NCBI GenBank assembly: GCA_902776945.1
Contig: CACYSH010000027.1
Location: 1-33,355, forward strand
Origin: an uncultured Ruminococcus sp.
GTDB taxonomy: Bacteria > Bacillota > Clostridia > Oscillospirales > Ruminococcaceae
Reading direction: 5' to 3'
DNA: 33,355 nucleotides
Part shown: positions 24,417 through 33,261 of the stretch, piece after piece
Layout of the letters: each line of letters opens with the position of its first letter
How positions within the stretch are numbered: position 1 is the stretch's first letter
Translations under genes and position numbers: made by a program
The notes under the pieces: model-generated
The model's input: only the letters and a program-made list of their open reading frames with translations
Databases searched by the model: none
Told to the model about the DNA's origin: nothing

Positions 24417-25868
24417 TTATTCTTTTGCAAGCTCCGTCGGCTCAAACCTGATACGCAGCTTGGGCAGCTTTTTGATTTCCGCATAGCTGTTCAAAAGCCC
24501 GTCCGTCAGCGAAAGATCATTCTCACCCGTCGCAGGCGGCGCAAAGATCCTCAGCGTCAGATCGGCGGCACCGTCAAGCGGCTTCTCAAAGAAAGCGCTC
24601 ATCAGATCAATGGTCTTCGCTTTCGGCGACTTATAAAACCACCTGCCGTTAATTTCCATCATCAGATTGCTTTCATCGTCCTTATCAAAAACGACCTCGC
24701 AGAAATGCGGATTCCCCTCAAAATGCAGCGGTATCTCAATACCCTCCGCGTCCTCGGAGCTGCCCCAGCGGAGCTTCACAGGGAACTGCAATTCCTCTCC
24801 GCGGGTCATTTCGGGCTTGAAAAAGTCCTCGTGGATTATCTCTTTATAGGTCTTTAACAACGGCTGCTCGATGCCGCATTCGGCATTGTTCGGGTCTTCG
24901 ATCTCAAGTCCCAGTCTGCCGCGGTCGCGGAACTGATACATCGAAAACGCCGCGAACCAACCCTCGTCGGGGTCGGCTTTCAGCTTTTCGCACCATTCTT
25001 TAATCATGTCCGCCTGCTCATAAGGACCCGTAACGTCGCCGTCGGCGTTGAACTCGCTCATTACCATAGGCTTTTCGCCGCCGCAGATCTCGGTCAGGCG
25101 CTGTTTTGTGCGCTTTGTCCAGTCGTAGATGTCGCCGACCTTCCCCCGCGAATGCGACTTCCCGCCGCGCTCCGCAACATCAAAGGGCCAGCCCCAATGC
25201 AGCGCGAAATAGCTGTCAACGCTCCAAATATCGGTGCATTTGAAGGCATTTAAAAATTCGTCTTCCATTTCGATCTTGCCGCTGCCGTCGTGCGAAAGCC
25301 CGCCCGCGCAGAGAATAGTTGAAACGTTCGGCGCGTATTCCTTTAATATAGCGACGAAACGGCAGTAAAAATCGGCGATCTCCTGATAGGTGGCGCGTTT
25401 GGTAAAGCTGAACCAGTCGCCCGTTGCTTCGTGGTTTATCCTGATGAACATTCTTCCGAAGGGGCGCAGGTCTTTTGCAATGGCGATAAGATGATCGTCG
25501 GAAACGTTCGGGTCTATCGTCAGGGTCAGCAGGACTTCCTGTCCGTGGCGGCGTATATCGCGCATAAACTCAAACGGTTCGCCGCTCGTGTCGCCGACCA
25601 GACCGCCCTTGTAGGTGAAATAATCGTCATAGGCGTAATCCCACGCGAAGGAAACGTTCTTGTCGGTGCTGACCTCGGAAATGCGGGCGGGAAATTCCTT
25701 GTCAAGCGGGTAATAGCAGTACATAAGGCTGATTCCGCGGTGGGGTCTGCCGAGCTTGTGAAGAATGTAGTCCTGCGAGACATACTCGCCGCGTTCGGAG
25801 CCGTCGCCCAGGTCAACAGCGCATTTAGCCGCGCCCATGTGAACGGAATATGCTTTAAGCTCACTCAT
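24417..25868 (-). CDS. GH26-like putative glycoside hydrolase (clan GH-A)
   Basis: A 483-residue protein with a probable TIM barrel (about 1-360) and a C-terminal beta-rich domain (about 375-483). RMFIRINHEATGDWF has the look of the GH26 acid/base segment (Glu147), and KPMVMSEFNADGD that of the nucleophile strand (Glu272); WSVDSYFALHWGWPFD and FSMYQFRDRGRLGLE add substrate-cleft aromatics. That suggests a mannan- or beta-glucan-active enzyme, but the family call is by eye. No signal peptide is seen, so it should act in the cytoplasm. ATG 25868 follows GGGAGGAA; the upstream 18 open codons lack a site. It lies 48 bp before the DAHP synthase gene. Confidence 0.6.
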   Translation of the reverse strand: MSELKAYSVHMGAAKCAVDLGDGSERGEYVSQDYILHKLGRPHRGISLMYCYYPLDKEFPARISEVSTDKNVSFAWDYAYDDYFTYKGGLVGDTSGEPFEFMRDIRRHGQEVLLTLTIDPNVSDDHLIAIAKDLRPFGRMFIRINHEATGDWFSFTKRATYQEIADFYCRFVAILKEYAPNVSTILCAGGLSHDGSGKIEMEDEFLNAFKCTDIWSVDSYFALHWGWPFDVAERGGKSHSRGKVGDIYDWTKRTKQRLTEICGGEKPMVMSEFNADGDVTGPYEQADMIKEWCEKLKADPDEGWFAAFSMYQFRDRGRLGLEIEDPNNAECGIEQPLLKTYKEIIHEDFFKPEMTRGEELQFPVKLRWGSSEDAEGIEIPLHFEGNPHFCEVVFDKDDESNLMMEINGRWFYKSPKAKTIDLMSAFFEKPLDGAADLTLRIFAPPATGENDLSLTDGLLNSYAEIKKLPKLRIRFEPTELAKE

Positions 25869-25969
25869 AAAAATTCCTCCCGTAATAATAATGGTGATGA
25901 AAGAAATTGCCGATTTTCGCACAAGGATAAGGAACTGCGATCAAATAAGCCGAATAATTTGTCAGTTGT

Positions 25970-26179
25970 TCAGGTTTGCCCGTTCTCATCGTCCTCATAC
26001 TCGGTGAGCAGGATAACATCATCAATGTTTTCCGCACCGTAACGCACATACTCTTTTCCACCATCAACAAAACATTTTTTACATTTGCACGTTACAAAGT
26101 CATGTGTGTATTTTGATTCTATAATATCACCGCACAATTTACACTGTAATACGTTGCGCTTGATTTTTCTGTTATCCAT
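25970..26179 (-). CDS. small zinc-ribbon protein of unknown function
   Basis: A 69-residue protein with RNVLQCKLCGDIIESKYTHDF followed by CKCKKCFVDGGKEYVRYG, so two pairs of cysteines that could bind one zinc, and an acidic tail (TEYEDDENGQT). Such short CxxCGD...FVDGG proteins are widespread in Firmicutes, but I know no function. ATG 26179 follows AGAGGGATAAT; an upstream in-frame TTG at 26200 is less likely. It lies 43 bp after the lipoprotein hydrolase. Confidence 0.7.
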   Translation of the reverse strand: MDNRKIKRNVLQCKLCGDIIESKYTHDFVTCKCKKCFVDGGKEYVRYGAENIDDVILLTEYEDDENGQT

Positions 26180-26222
26180 ATTATCCCTCTGTTTCCGCAA
26201 TTATTTTGTCTGCTTTTCTTAA

Positions 26223-27563
26223 TTAAAAAGCCAGCTGTTCATTAACAATATCAAACTGCTTTGCCAGTCTGTGGAACACCTTATCGCTCTCGTCATTCTC
26301 CGGAACCTGCTGCGTCATGATGACCAGCACAAACGGCGAATCCGCATAACATATCGCACAATCATGATAACACACCTGTAACCTGTCCGAACCGTACTTG
26401 TGCGAGACAGGATACTTGTCTTTAAGCTGCGCCGTTATCTGCCGTTCAAATTCGGTCTTCTGCATAAGCTCAGTCAGCCACTTTACGCGCTTGTTCTTTT
26501 TTGCCAGCTTGTAAATGTGGATATATTGCTTCATAAGCTGCCGCGAGGTGCATGGGGTGAATATAAAACCGTCGGTAAGGTAATAATCCGCGCCCGCCTT
26601 ATCGTTGAAATCGTTGAATATCTGCTTGCCGTAGCGGTTCGTAAGATTGAGATACGCCGTGTTGTCCGATTGGATTATAGTATAGCGTATCAGGTCGCGC
26701 ACGGTGTATACTCTGCCGTAGCCGCCCCTTGCCGCCGTACCTGTGATGTTGTCCCACATGGCATTTATTGTTATTTTCTCGTCAAGATCAGCGTCGCTTT
26801 CGAGGAGCGCCGCGCAGTAGGGCGCTTTTATCGTCGAACAGCTTCCGTACCAGGTGTCGGCGCGGTAAAGGCAGCAGGCACCGGTTCGTATATTATAATA
26901 CGCAAAGCTCATTCTGCCGTCGTATTCCGCGCATATCTTGTCGATGCTGGCAAAGGCTTTTTTCAGCTTGTTGTTTGAATAAACGTACTTCGGGAATTTT
27001 TCCGCGCTGAAACTGTGCTTTTTCAACAGCGAGGTTTTCAGCTTCTGCGGCAGACGGAATTTCAGCCCCGAGCCAAGCCCCGAAAGCGTTCCCACGCCCG
27101 CCGTATACCGTCCGAACAGATCTTCGAACGATATTCCGCCCGCGTTGGGCTTTGCCGTACTTACCGTAGTCTCGGCAGGCTTTTCCGTTGCGGCGGTCGT
27201 TGTGGCGGGTGTAGTTGTCGTTGTGGTAGTCGTGGTTGTAGTGGTAGTCGTCGTTGTCGTGGTGGTGGTCGTAGTAGTTGTTGTGACCGGAGCCGCCGTT
27301 GTCGTAACAGTTGTAACCGTCGTATCTGGCGGCACGGAGGTCTCCCCGCCGCTCTCGGCAGGAGCGGTCGTCGTTACGGTCTCGGAGGGCGATGTTGTTT
27401 CGGTAACGGTCTCGGTCACCGTTGTGGCAGTTGTGTATTTGCCCCTTATGATAGCGTTTCCGAGAGGAACGTCCGTCATGCGAAAATCGCTGCCGCAGCA
27501 GGAGGAAAGCATTGCCGCCGCCGCAATAACAGCAGCTATTCTTGTTGAATATAATTTTAGCAT
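26223..27563 (-). CDS. lipoprotein with poly-Thr linker and class A beta-lactamase-like serine hydrolase domain
   Basis: A 446-residue exported protein. A signal peptide ends in the lipobox LSSC (Cys22), so it is lipid-anchored outside the membrane. Residues about 43-140 are a Thr/Ser/Pro-rich spacer with a run of more than 20 threonines (27210-27288), likely a flexible or glycosylated stalk. The C-terminal half has the serine hydrolase triad: Ser243-T-I-Lys246, Ser299-Asp300-Asn301, and Lys389-Tyr-Gly where KTG is usual. This suggests a penicillin-recognising fold, as peptidase, beta-lactamase or wall-related hydrolase; the KTG change makes true beta-lactamase activity doubtful. AAAGGTGA precedes the ATG. 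Confidence 0.85.
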   Translation of the reverse strand: MLKLYSTRIAAVIAAAAMLSSCCGSDFRMTDVPLGNAIIRGKYTTATTVTETVTETTSPSETVTTTAPAESGGETSVPPDTTVTTVTTTAAPVTTTTTTTTTTTTTTTTTTTTTTTTTPATTTAATEKPAETTVSTAKPNAGGISFEDLFGRYTAGVGTLSGLGSGLKFRLPQKLKTSLLKKHSFSAEKFPKYVYSNNKLKKAFASIDKICAEYDGRMSFAYYNIRTGACCLYRADTWYGSCSTIKAPYCAALLESDADLDEKITINAMWDNITGTAARGGYGRVYTVRDLIRYTIIQSDNTAYLNLTNRYGKQIFNDFNDKAGADYYLTDGFIFTPCTSRQLMKQYIHIYKLAKKNKRVKWLTELMQKTEFERQITAQLKDKYPVSHKYGSDRLQVCYHDCAICYADSPFVLVIMTQQVPENDESDKVFHRLAKQFDIVNEQLAF

Positions 27564-27575
27564 AGTTTCACCTTT

Positions 27576-27604
27576 ATTGTATCATATACCATGTGAAAAG
27601 TCAA
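27576..27604 (-). promoter_or_regulatory. promoter of the lipoprotein hydrolase gene
   Basis: Minus-strand -35 TTGACT (27599-27604), a 17-bp spacer, -10 TACAAT (27576-27581). Just upstream lies the palindrome TTTCCGC/GCGGAAA (27609-27630), a possible operator. Confidence 0.7.
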
Positions 27605-27739
27605 CTATTTTCCGCCAAATTACGCGGAAATCAATTTTACCCTGTTTATTAATATACTTGTATGCGCCCGTATGAACCTAAAATCAACGTGTTTTCAATA
27701 TTTTTGTGTTAGGTTAGTGCATATGAGGGTTATCCCCCT

Positions 27740-27758
27740 GCACGAGCTATGCTCGTGC
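27740..27758. repeat. GCACGAGC palindrome, member of a dispersed family
   Basis: GCACGAGC (27740-27747) and GCTCGTGC (27751-27758) around TAT. It resembles the palindromes at 3857-3874 and 33310-33329. The surrounding 27605-27830 holds no gene I can support. Confidence 0.5.
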
Positions 27759-27830
27759 CACCACCTTTCCTAAGACTTTTGGTTTGCCCTCATTTTGCGC
27801 TTTTTCGGCTTTGCTTTTGCTCAATACAAA

Positions 27831-27852
27831 TGACCGCCCGTGCGGACGGTCA
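27831..27852 (-). terminator. hairpin after the Nudix gene, probable terminator
   Basis: TGACCG and CCG pair with CGG and CGGTCA across one mismatch and a TG centre. On the minus strand a modest T-rich stretch (ATTTGTATTG) follows, so termination is probable but not strong. Confidence 0.5.
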
Positions 27853-27865
27853 CTCCTTACATTTC

Positions 27866-28270
27866 TCAGCGAATGAATTTCTTGGCTTTGTTGACAATAC
27901 AGCGATCGTTGTCGTATGCGAGCAGCTCGGATGCAAGATTTATCTCTACCCACTTTACCTCAGCTATCTCGTTTTCCTGCGGGAAAAGATTGCCGCCCTT
28001 CGCCTTTGCGATGAAGTAAACGACTACCTTCTGCGTATCCTTTTTCGGGCTGTAAGTCACAAGCTCTCTGAACGTGGGATCAACCATCACATCAATGCCG
28101 GTCTCCTCCTTTATCTCGCGCATGGCAGTCTCGATCTCCGTCTCTCCGGGTTCAACGTGCCCCTTCGGAAAAGACCAGTGACCGCTGTTGATGTGCTTGA
28201 TAAGAAGTATCTCGGTATTACCGTGATATTTTCTGTACACTATCCCACCGCAGGATTTCTCGTGCAGCAT
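27866..28270 (-). CDS. Nudix hydrolase, probable Ap4A hydrolase type
   Basis: A 134-residue Nudix enzyme. The Nudix box GHVEPGETEIETAMREIKEETG-type motif (split here as GHVEPGETEIETAM, then REIKEETGID) spans residues 37-60, with metal-binding glutamates at 52, 55 and 56. MLHEKSCGGIVYRK at the start and HWSFPKGHVE fit the NUDT2-like bis(5'-nucleosyl)-tetraphosphatase group, which cleaves Ap4A. Start ATG 28270 gives the family's usual length; its AAAGGA is 14 nt away, rather far. A promoter and leader hairpin precede it. Confidence 0.88.
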   Translation of the reverse strand: MLHEKSCGGIVYRKYHGNTEILLIKHINSGHWSFPKGHVEPGETEIETAMREIKEETGIDVMVDPTFRELVTYSPKKDTQKVVVYFIAKAKGGNLFPQENEIAEVKWVEINLASELLAYDNDRCIVNKAKKFIR

Positions 28271-28305
28271 TATTATGTATACGTTCCTTTCTGTAAAAGT
28301 CCGAC

Positions 28306-28328
28306 CTGCCGCCGCTCTCCGACGGCAG
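28306..28328 (-). other. leader hairpin of the Nudix gene
   Basis: CTGCCG (28306-28311) pairs with CGGCAG (28323-28328) in the roughly 70-nt leader, shortly before the ribosome binding site. A role in translation control is possible. Confidence 0.4.
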
Positions 28329-28343
28329 ATACCCATTGTATCC

Positions 28344-28372
28344 ATTATATCATATATTTTTACCAATGTCCA
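28344..28372 (-). promoter_or_regulatory. promoter of the Nudix gene
   Basis: Minus-strand -35 TGGACA (28367-28372), a 17-bp spacer, -10 TATAAT (28344-28349). Confidence 0.7.
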
Positions 28373-28501
28373 TAGTTTGCGGCAAAATTCTCCCCGTGTT
28401 TTTGAAAATTTGTACATTCGGACATAATTCAGCCACTTTTTTATATATCGTGATATATCCGATGACAGTCCTTATTTTTTTTTTAAAATTTAAAATAATA
28501 C

Positions 28502-28530
28502 TGGACAAATACTTGAAAATATGTTAGAAT
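28502..28530 (+). promoter_or_regulatory. promoter of the HD-GYP gene
   Basis: -35 TGGACA (28502-28507), a 17-bp spacer, -10 TAGAAT (28525-28530). Divergent from the Nudix promoter, about 130 bp away. Confidence 0.65.
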
Positions 28531-28584
28531 AGAAATGAGTTACACAGTAATTGATACCCCTCGAAAAAGGAGAGTGAACAGGCT

Positions 28585-30072
28585 TTGGAATGGCTTAACG
28601 ATAAAACCATTGAAGCTCTTATTAACAGTATCGGCAGTATCGTCAACGCTGTTATACTTACAATAATATTCGTCTTTCTGAACGACGTTCTGTTTCTTTC
28701 AAGATACTATAAATATGATACCAAGGAAAATAGAAAGATCATCACAAAAAAGCTCAGACGGCTGATACCCCTTTCGCCGATAGGGCTTATACTGGCGCTC
28801 TCGGTGCTGCTGATAGGCATTACCTCTCTTATGAACCTTTTTATGAAAAAAATGGGCGTGATCAGCTTTATACCCGATATTGTCGTCGTTATGCCAAAGG
28901 TCTCGGCGGAAAGCGGCATCTCGCTCGAAACCTCCGACTCGAGCACCGACGCGCTGCTTATCCTGTTTGTGATAATGTTCGTGATAGCGGTGCCGCTGTT
29001 CCTGATCATCATGAAAAGGTACTGCAAGATAATCGGCTGCTCAAAGGAAATGGGGCTTTTCGTCTATATGGCGGTGCTTTTCATGTACATAACGAGCGCA
29101 CTCATCACCCTGCCGATCAAGAATATCACGATCTCCAGCCTTATCTCAACGGGCAGCTTTATCGTCATGCTGCTGATATTCTATCTGCCTTCGGAGGAAA
29201 AGATCGAGCTTATGCGGCAGAATGAAAACACCGACATGATGCGGAAGATCAACCGCCTGCCGATAGTAAATTTCTTCCTGCTGCTTATACTTTTGGGGCT
29301 TGAATATATGCTGATGAAGACGGGGCAGCTCAATACGGCGTTCTACATCGTAATACTTGTTTTCGCGGTGCTGCTTTACACGGCTTCGCAGATCTCGTAC
29401 AGCATACTTTTCACGCACATCGACGAGGGCAACCGAATCAGGGAACTTTCCAGAGAATCCCAGCAGGCGCAGGAGCAGGTAACGCTCGCCTTCGCAGAGA
29501 TCACCGAAGCAAAATCGGGTCAGACGGGTCAGCACGTTAAGCGCGTTTCGGAGTACACCCGCGTTATCGCGGAGGCTATGGGCTTCGACCATAAAATTGT
29601 AGACGAAATGCGCGTAGCCTCGATGATGCACGACGTTGGAAAGCTGCTTATCCCGCCCGAGATACTCGAAAAGCCGGGGCGGCTGACCGATGAAGAATTT
29701 ACCATTATGAAGGAACACGTCAACATCGGCGAGAGCCTGCTGTGTGAAGCGCCCGGCGAGATAATGAAAATGGCAAGGGTGATAGCGCAGCAGCATCACG
29801 AATGGATAAACGGCAAGGGCTATCTCGGCTTGAAGGGCGAGGAGATAGAAATGCCCGCAAGGATATGCGCCGTCGCCGACGTTTTCGACGCGCTGACAAG
29901 CGCCCGTTCGTACAAAAAGGCGTGGACGGCGGAGGAAGCGTTCAAGATAATCACGGAGGAATCGGGTACGCACTTTGACGAAGAAGTCGTAAAGGCGTTC
30001 TCGGAGCATTTCGACGAGATCAAGGAAGTTCAGGAGATCTACCGCGATGAGACCTCGACATATCGTTTCTGA
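28585..30072 (+). CDS. membrane-anchored HD-GYP domain phosphodiesterase
   Basis: A 495-residue protein. About seven transmembrane helices occupy residues 13-275 (for example 120-142, 156-178, 183-201, 228-245, 250-270), a likely sensor. A cytoplasmic helix (285-310) leads to the HD-GYP domain (about 310-485): His317, His349-Asp350 in MMHDVGK, His378, and HHEWINGKGYL (404-414). The signature HHExxxGxGYP is degenerate, ending in Leu instead of Pro. The domain hydrolyses cyclic di-GMP or related cyclic dinucleotides; activity here is probable but unproven. The start is TTG 28585 after AAAGGAGA; the next in-frame Met is about 80 codons later. A terminator follows. Confidence 0.88.
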   Translation: MEWLNDKTIEALINSIGSIVNAVILTIIFVFLNDVLFLSRYYKYDTKENRKIITKKLRRLIPLSPIGLILALSVLLIGITSLMNLFMKKMGVISFIPDIVVVMPKVSAESGISLETSDSSTDALLILFVIMFVIAVPLFLIIMKRYCKIIGCSKEMGLFVYMAVLFMYITSALITLPIKNITISSLISTGSFIVMLLIFYLPSEEKIELMRQNENTDMMRKINRLPIVNFFLLLILLGLEYMLMKTGQLNTAFYIVILVFAVLLYTASQISYSILFTHIDEGNRIRELSRESQQAQEQVTLAFAEITEAKSGQTGQHVKRVSEYTRVIAEAMGFDHKIVDEMRVASMMHDVGKLLIPPEILEKPGRLTDEEFTIMKEHVNIGESLLCEAPGEIMKMARVIAQQHHEWINGKGYLGLKGEEIEMPARICAVADVFDALTSARSYKKAWTAEEAFKIITEESGTHFDEEVVKAFSEHFDEIKEVQEIYRDETSTYRF

Positions 30073-30080
30073 AAAAGATC

Positions 30081-30113
30081 AAGGCTGCACGGCATTACCG
30101 CGCAGCCTTTTTT
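30081..30113 (+). terminator. intrinsic terminator after the HD-GYP gene
   Basis: AAGGCTGC (30081-30088) pairs with GCAGCCTT (30102-30109), with further CGG/CCG pairing inside. A run of Ts follows. It may also help end the converging LRR gene. Confidence 0.9.
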
Positions 30114-30134
30114 GTATCGGACGAACCGATCTTT

Positions 30135-32339
30135 TTATAATACGTAAACCTTGAAAGCTCTTTCCTTGATCTTAGTTGTATCCCACTTGCCGTTTACTTT
30201 TGCGCAGACCGCAAAGATGTAATCGCCGGGGGTGAGCTGCGGGGTGGTCATAGATGTTACCGTGGAGCCTACTTCACCCTTTATCTTCCATTTGCCGTTG
30301 ACATAAGCCGCAACGCAGTAACCCTGCGCGTTCTTTGCAGGATCCCATTCGATCTTGACCTTATGTGTTTTGCGGCTGATATTCACGCTGCTGACTTCGG
30401 GATAAACGGAAATATCAGGATCGGGATCGGCTGCTTTGGGCGTTACGGTAACAGCATTTGAAAATTCCTTATTCCATTCGCTGCCGAACATAGCGATCAC
30501 TGACAGCTTGTATTCTTTGCCGTTGGTAAGACCGTTCACGGTGTAGCTCGTGTCGGTGGTCTCGTCGATCACCCTCCAGCTGCCGTTTCTGTATACGCAT
30601 ACGGCGTATTTCTGCGCGTTGCTTACGGCTTCCCATTCAAGCGCAGCAGATTTATCGCCCGCGTCAGCTTTAGTAATGGCAGGATTATTAACGAGGTTTA
30701 TTTCCTCAAAGGGTATGTTATTGTCCTTGGCAAACTTCTCTGCCAACGAACCCTTTACGCCGTAGATAATGGGCAGATAATTATCGTTGTTAGGCGACCG
30801 GAATGCTGATTCATCAATATAAGTAACGCTTTCCGGGATCGTAATGGAATGTGAGTGATTCCTTATAACAAATGACCTCTTTCCAATGTATGTAGCGCCT
30901 TCAGGCAAAACAACATTTGAAAGATTATCACAGTTTTCAAACGCGCTAGATTCTATCTTCATTACAGTATCGGAGAAATTGACCTTTTTTAGTCCCGTGC
31001 AATAACGAAACGCACAGGAACCGATAGTCGTAACTCCCTCGGGAATGTCTATTTCCGATAACAAACTACAACTTTCAAAAGTATTTTCACTGATCTTGGT
31101 CAGTTCCTTTGAAAGTACAGCACTGACAAGAGACTTGCAGTCTTTGAAAGCATATTTTTCAACAGACACAACACTGTCGGGAAGAACGATCGAAGTGAGC
31201 GCTTCACAATCTATGAAAGCATTTTCTCCGATAATCGTTAAGCTTTCGGGTAATTTGATCGAGGGCAGCGATTTGCAATATGCAAAAGCTTCTTTGCCGA
31301 TAGTTACAACACTGCTTTCAGACATATCGACCTTGGTAAGCGATGTACAGTTAAAGAAGGCATTGGCATCTATAACAGTTGTATCAGCGGAAATTTTTAT
31401 CTTTGTCAGAGCGGTACAATTATAAAATGCACCTGAATCAATGGAGCCAATGCCATCAGGTAATGTTACAGATACAAGCGACTTACAATCTTGAAAAGTT
31501 GTACTGTTTATTTTTGTTACGTCCTTTGGTATCTTAATTGAAGAAAGTACCTGACAGTTTCTGAATGCCTCGCTGCCGATAAATGACAGTTCATCAGGCA
31601 GGTTGATCTTAGTAAGCGCCTTGCAATCTCTGAAAGCTCCGCTGCCGATCTTTGTTAATGATTCAGACAACTTAACAGATGATAATGAAGTACAGCCATT
31701 GAAAGCGTAGTCACCTATACCGGTAACACTTTCGGGCAGTTCAATTTTTACGAGCGATGTGCAGCCTTTAAAGGCTTTATTACCAATTTCCGAAACATTG
31801 TTTGGAATATTGATCTCCTTTAGTGAAGTGCAGTTTTCAAAGCAGCCCGCTTCATAACTAGCAACATCACTACTTAATTTTGTAAGCGTATTCGGCAAAG
31901 TTACTTTTTTTAGACCGGTACAGTCAACAAATGCAGTGCCTTTGATAACAGTTACTCCCTCGGGAATTACTATTTCTGAAATTGCACTGCAACCTTCAAA
32001 GGCATAAGTATCAATAGTCGTAACGCTTGACGGTATTGTTACAGATTTGATCTGACTTGATTTAAATGCTGATCTTCCTATCGTGCGAACAATATTGCCT
32101 TCTAATTCCGAGGGTATCTCCACTGTCGAGTCTTCACCGATGTATTGATGAATAACAGCATAATTTGTTTTATCCTCGACGTAATATACATAATCGCCAA
32201 AGGTAAATAATTCATGCCCATTCCATCGATCCGCGCTCGCCGTAACAGCCGTATCAAGCGCCGCGAAACCAGAGGGCAAAGCCCCGCCGGATACTACAAG
32301 AGTTAAGGCGAGTAAGCCTGCTATTATTCGTTTGTTCAT
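30135..32339 (-). CDS. secreted BspA-type leucine-rich repeat protein with two Fn3 domains
   Basis: A 734-residue surface or secreted protein. The signal peptide MNKRIIAGLLALTLVVSGGA leads to an Ala-rich cleavage region near residue 35. Residues about 75-520 are roughly 19 LRR_5 (BspA/TpLRR) repeats of about 23 residues with the pattern IG..AF..C..L..I.LP. Two fibronectin type III-like domains follow (about 555-640 and 650-734), each with a conserved YxVxVYxNGxW strand. No LPxTG or other anchor is seen, so it is probably released or held noncovalently. BspA-like proteins mediate adhesion to host proteins or other cells in oral and gut bacteria; the ligand here is unknown. Repeats are AT-richer than the Fn3 part, a hint of modular assembly. 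Confidence 0.92.
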   Translation of the reverse strand: MNKRIIAGLLALTLVVSGGALPSGFAALDTAVTASADRWNGHELFTFGDYVYYVEDKTNYAVIHQYIGEDSTVEIPSELEGNIVRTIGRSAFKSSQIKSVTIPSSVTTIDTYAFEGCSAISEIVIPEGVTVIKGTAFVDCTGLKKVTLPNTLTKLSSDVASYEAGCFENCTSLKEINIPNNVSEIGNKAFKGCTSLVKIELPESVTGIGDYAFNGCTSLSSVKLSESLTKIGSGAFRDCKALTKINLPDELSFIGSEAFRNCQVLSSIKIPKDVTKINSTTFQDCKSLVSVTLPDGIGSIDSGAFYNCTALTKIKISADTTVIDANAFFNCTSLTKVDMSESSVVTIGKEAFAYCKSLPSIKLPESLTIIGENAFIDCEALTSIVLPDSVVSVEKYAFKDCKSLVSAVLSKELTKISENTFESCSLLSEIDIPEGVTTIGSCAFRYCTGLKKVNFSDTVMKIESSAFENCDNLSNVVLPEGATYIGKRSFVIRNHSHSITIPESVTYIDESAFRSPNNDNYLPIIYGVKGSLAEKFAKDNNIPFEEINLVNNPAITKADAGDKSAALEWEAVSNAQKYAVCVYRNGSWRVIDETTDTSYTVNGLTNGKEYKLSVIAMFGSEWNKEFSNAVTVTPKAADPDPDISVYPEVSSVNISRKTHKVKIEWDPAKNAQGYCVAAYVNGKWKIKGEVGSTVTSMTTPQLTPGDYIFAVCAKVNGKWDTTKIKERAFKVYVL

Positions 32340-32376
32340 AACATATCTGTCCTTTCATAATAAAAATAGTAATTAT

Positions 32377-32405
32377 ATTATACTATATTATGAAGAAATA
32401 TTCAA
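32377..32405 (-). promoter_or_regulatory. promoter of the LRR protein gene
   Basis: Minus-strand -35 TTGAAT (32400-32405), a 17-bp spacer, -10 TATAAT (32377-32382), about 38 bp before the ATG. Confidence 0.75.
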
Positions 32406-32449
32406 TAGTTAAATACACTAAAAATATTTTAAAAATTTAGTCATTTACA

Positions 32450-33214
32450 CTACTGTTTTTTCCTCGCCTTTATCTCCTCCGCGACGCGCTGCTTTAAGCC
32501 CCTGAATATGATGTCCCGCGCCGCCGCCGCCTGTTCCTTTGTCGCGGGCGGAACGCCTTTCAGCCGGTAGGGCAGCCCGAGCGCTTCATATTTTGCCGTT
32601 CCCAGCGTGTGATACGGCAGAACGTCTATCGCCCTGAGTGTCCGCAGCCCGCCGATGAACCGCCCGAGCGCCAGTAGCGAAGGCTCGTCGTCGGTAACGC
32701 CCGGCACGAGAACGTGCCTTATCCACATATCAATGCCCTTTTCGGCGATATGCTCCGCAAAGCGCAGTATCGCTGCGTTATCCTTACCCGTGAGAGACCT
32801 GTGCTTTTCGGGGTCGATGTGCTTTATATCGAGCATAACAAGGTCAGTTGAACCGAGTACGCGGTCAATTGTTCCGTGCAGAGCGTCATTCTCCCACATT
32901 ATCCCGGAGGTGTCAAGGCAGGTATGCACACCCTGTTTTTTTGCGGCTTCGAAAAGCTCCGCGACGAACTCCGCCTGCATGAGCGGCTCGCCGCCTGTGC
33001 AGGTAAGACCGCCGCCGCGCAGGAACTCCCGCACGCCGTTAAGCTCGGTCATTATCTCACTGACGGACATTTGTTTGCCGGTTTTTTCCTGCCAGGTGTC
33101 GGGGTTATGGCAATAGGCGCAGCGCATCGGGCAGCCCGAAAGAAACACCACGAACCGCAGTCCGGGGCCGTCAACGGTGCCAAGGCTTTCGGTAGAATGA
33201 ACGTAGCCGATCAT
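32450..33214 (-). CDS. pflA: pyruvate formate-lyase activating enzyme
   Basis: A 254-residue radical SAM enzyme that generates the glycyl radical of pyruvate formate-lyase in anaerobic pyruvate cleavage. The [4Fe-4S] cluster is held by Cys28, Cys32 and Cys35 in SGCPMRCAYCHNPDTW. GGLTCTGGEPLMQAEF is the GGE motif that binds the SAM amino group, and VMLDIKH and HVLVPGVTDDE are typical later strands. ATG 33214 follows GGAGGTG at a 6-nt spacing; an earlier Met codon in frame overlaps that site. The pflB partner is expected just outside the window's right end. Confidence 0.95.
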   Translation of the reverse strand: MIGYVHSTESLGTVDGPGLRFVVFLSGCPMRCAYCHNPDTWQEKTGKQMSVSEIMTELNGVREFLRGGGLTCTGGEPLMQAEFVAELFEAAKKQGVHTCLDTSGIMWENDALHGTIDRVLGSTDLVMLDIKHIDPEKHRSLTGKDNAAILRFAEHIAEKGIDMWIRHVLVPGVTDDEPSLLALGRFIGGLRTLRAIDVLPYHTLGTAKYEALGLPYRLKGVPPATKEQAAAARDIIFRGLKQRVAEEIKARKKQ

Positions 33215-33261
33215 AAAAAACACCTCCATAATCAATACAATACAACTTTGCCATACTAATA

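Noticed and set aside
27145-27675. A + strand open frame encoding poly-valine
   Set aside because: It is the complement of the poly-threonine stalk of the lipoprotein gene, which has a signal peptide, catalytic motifs and a promoter.
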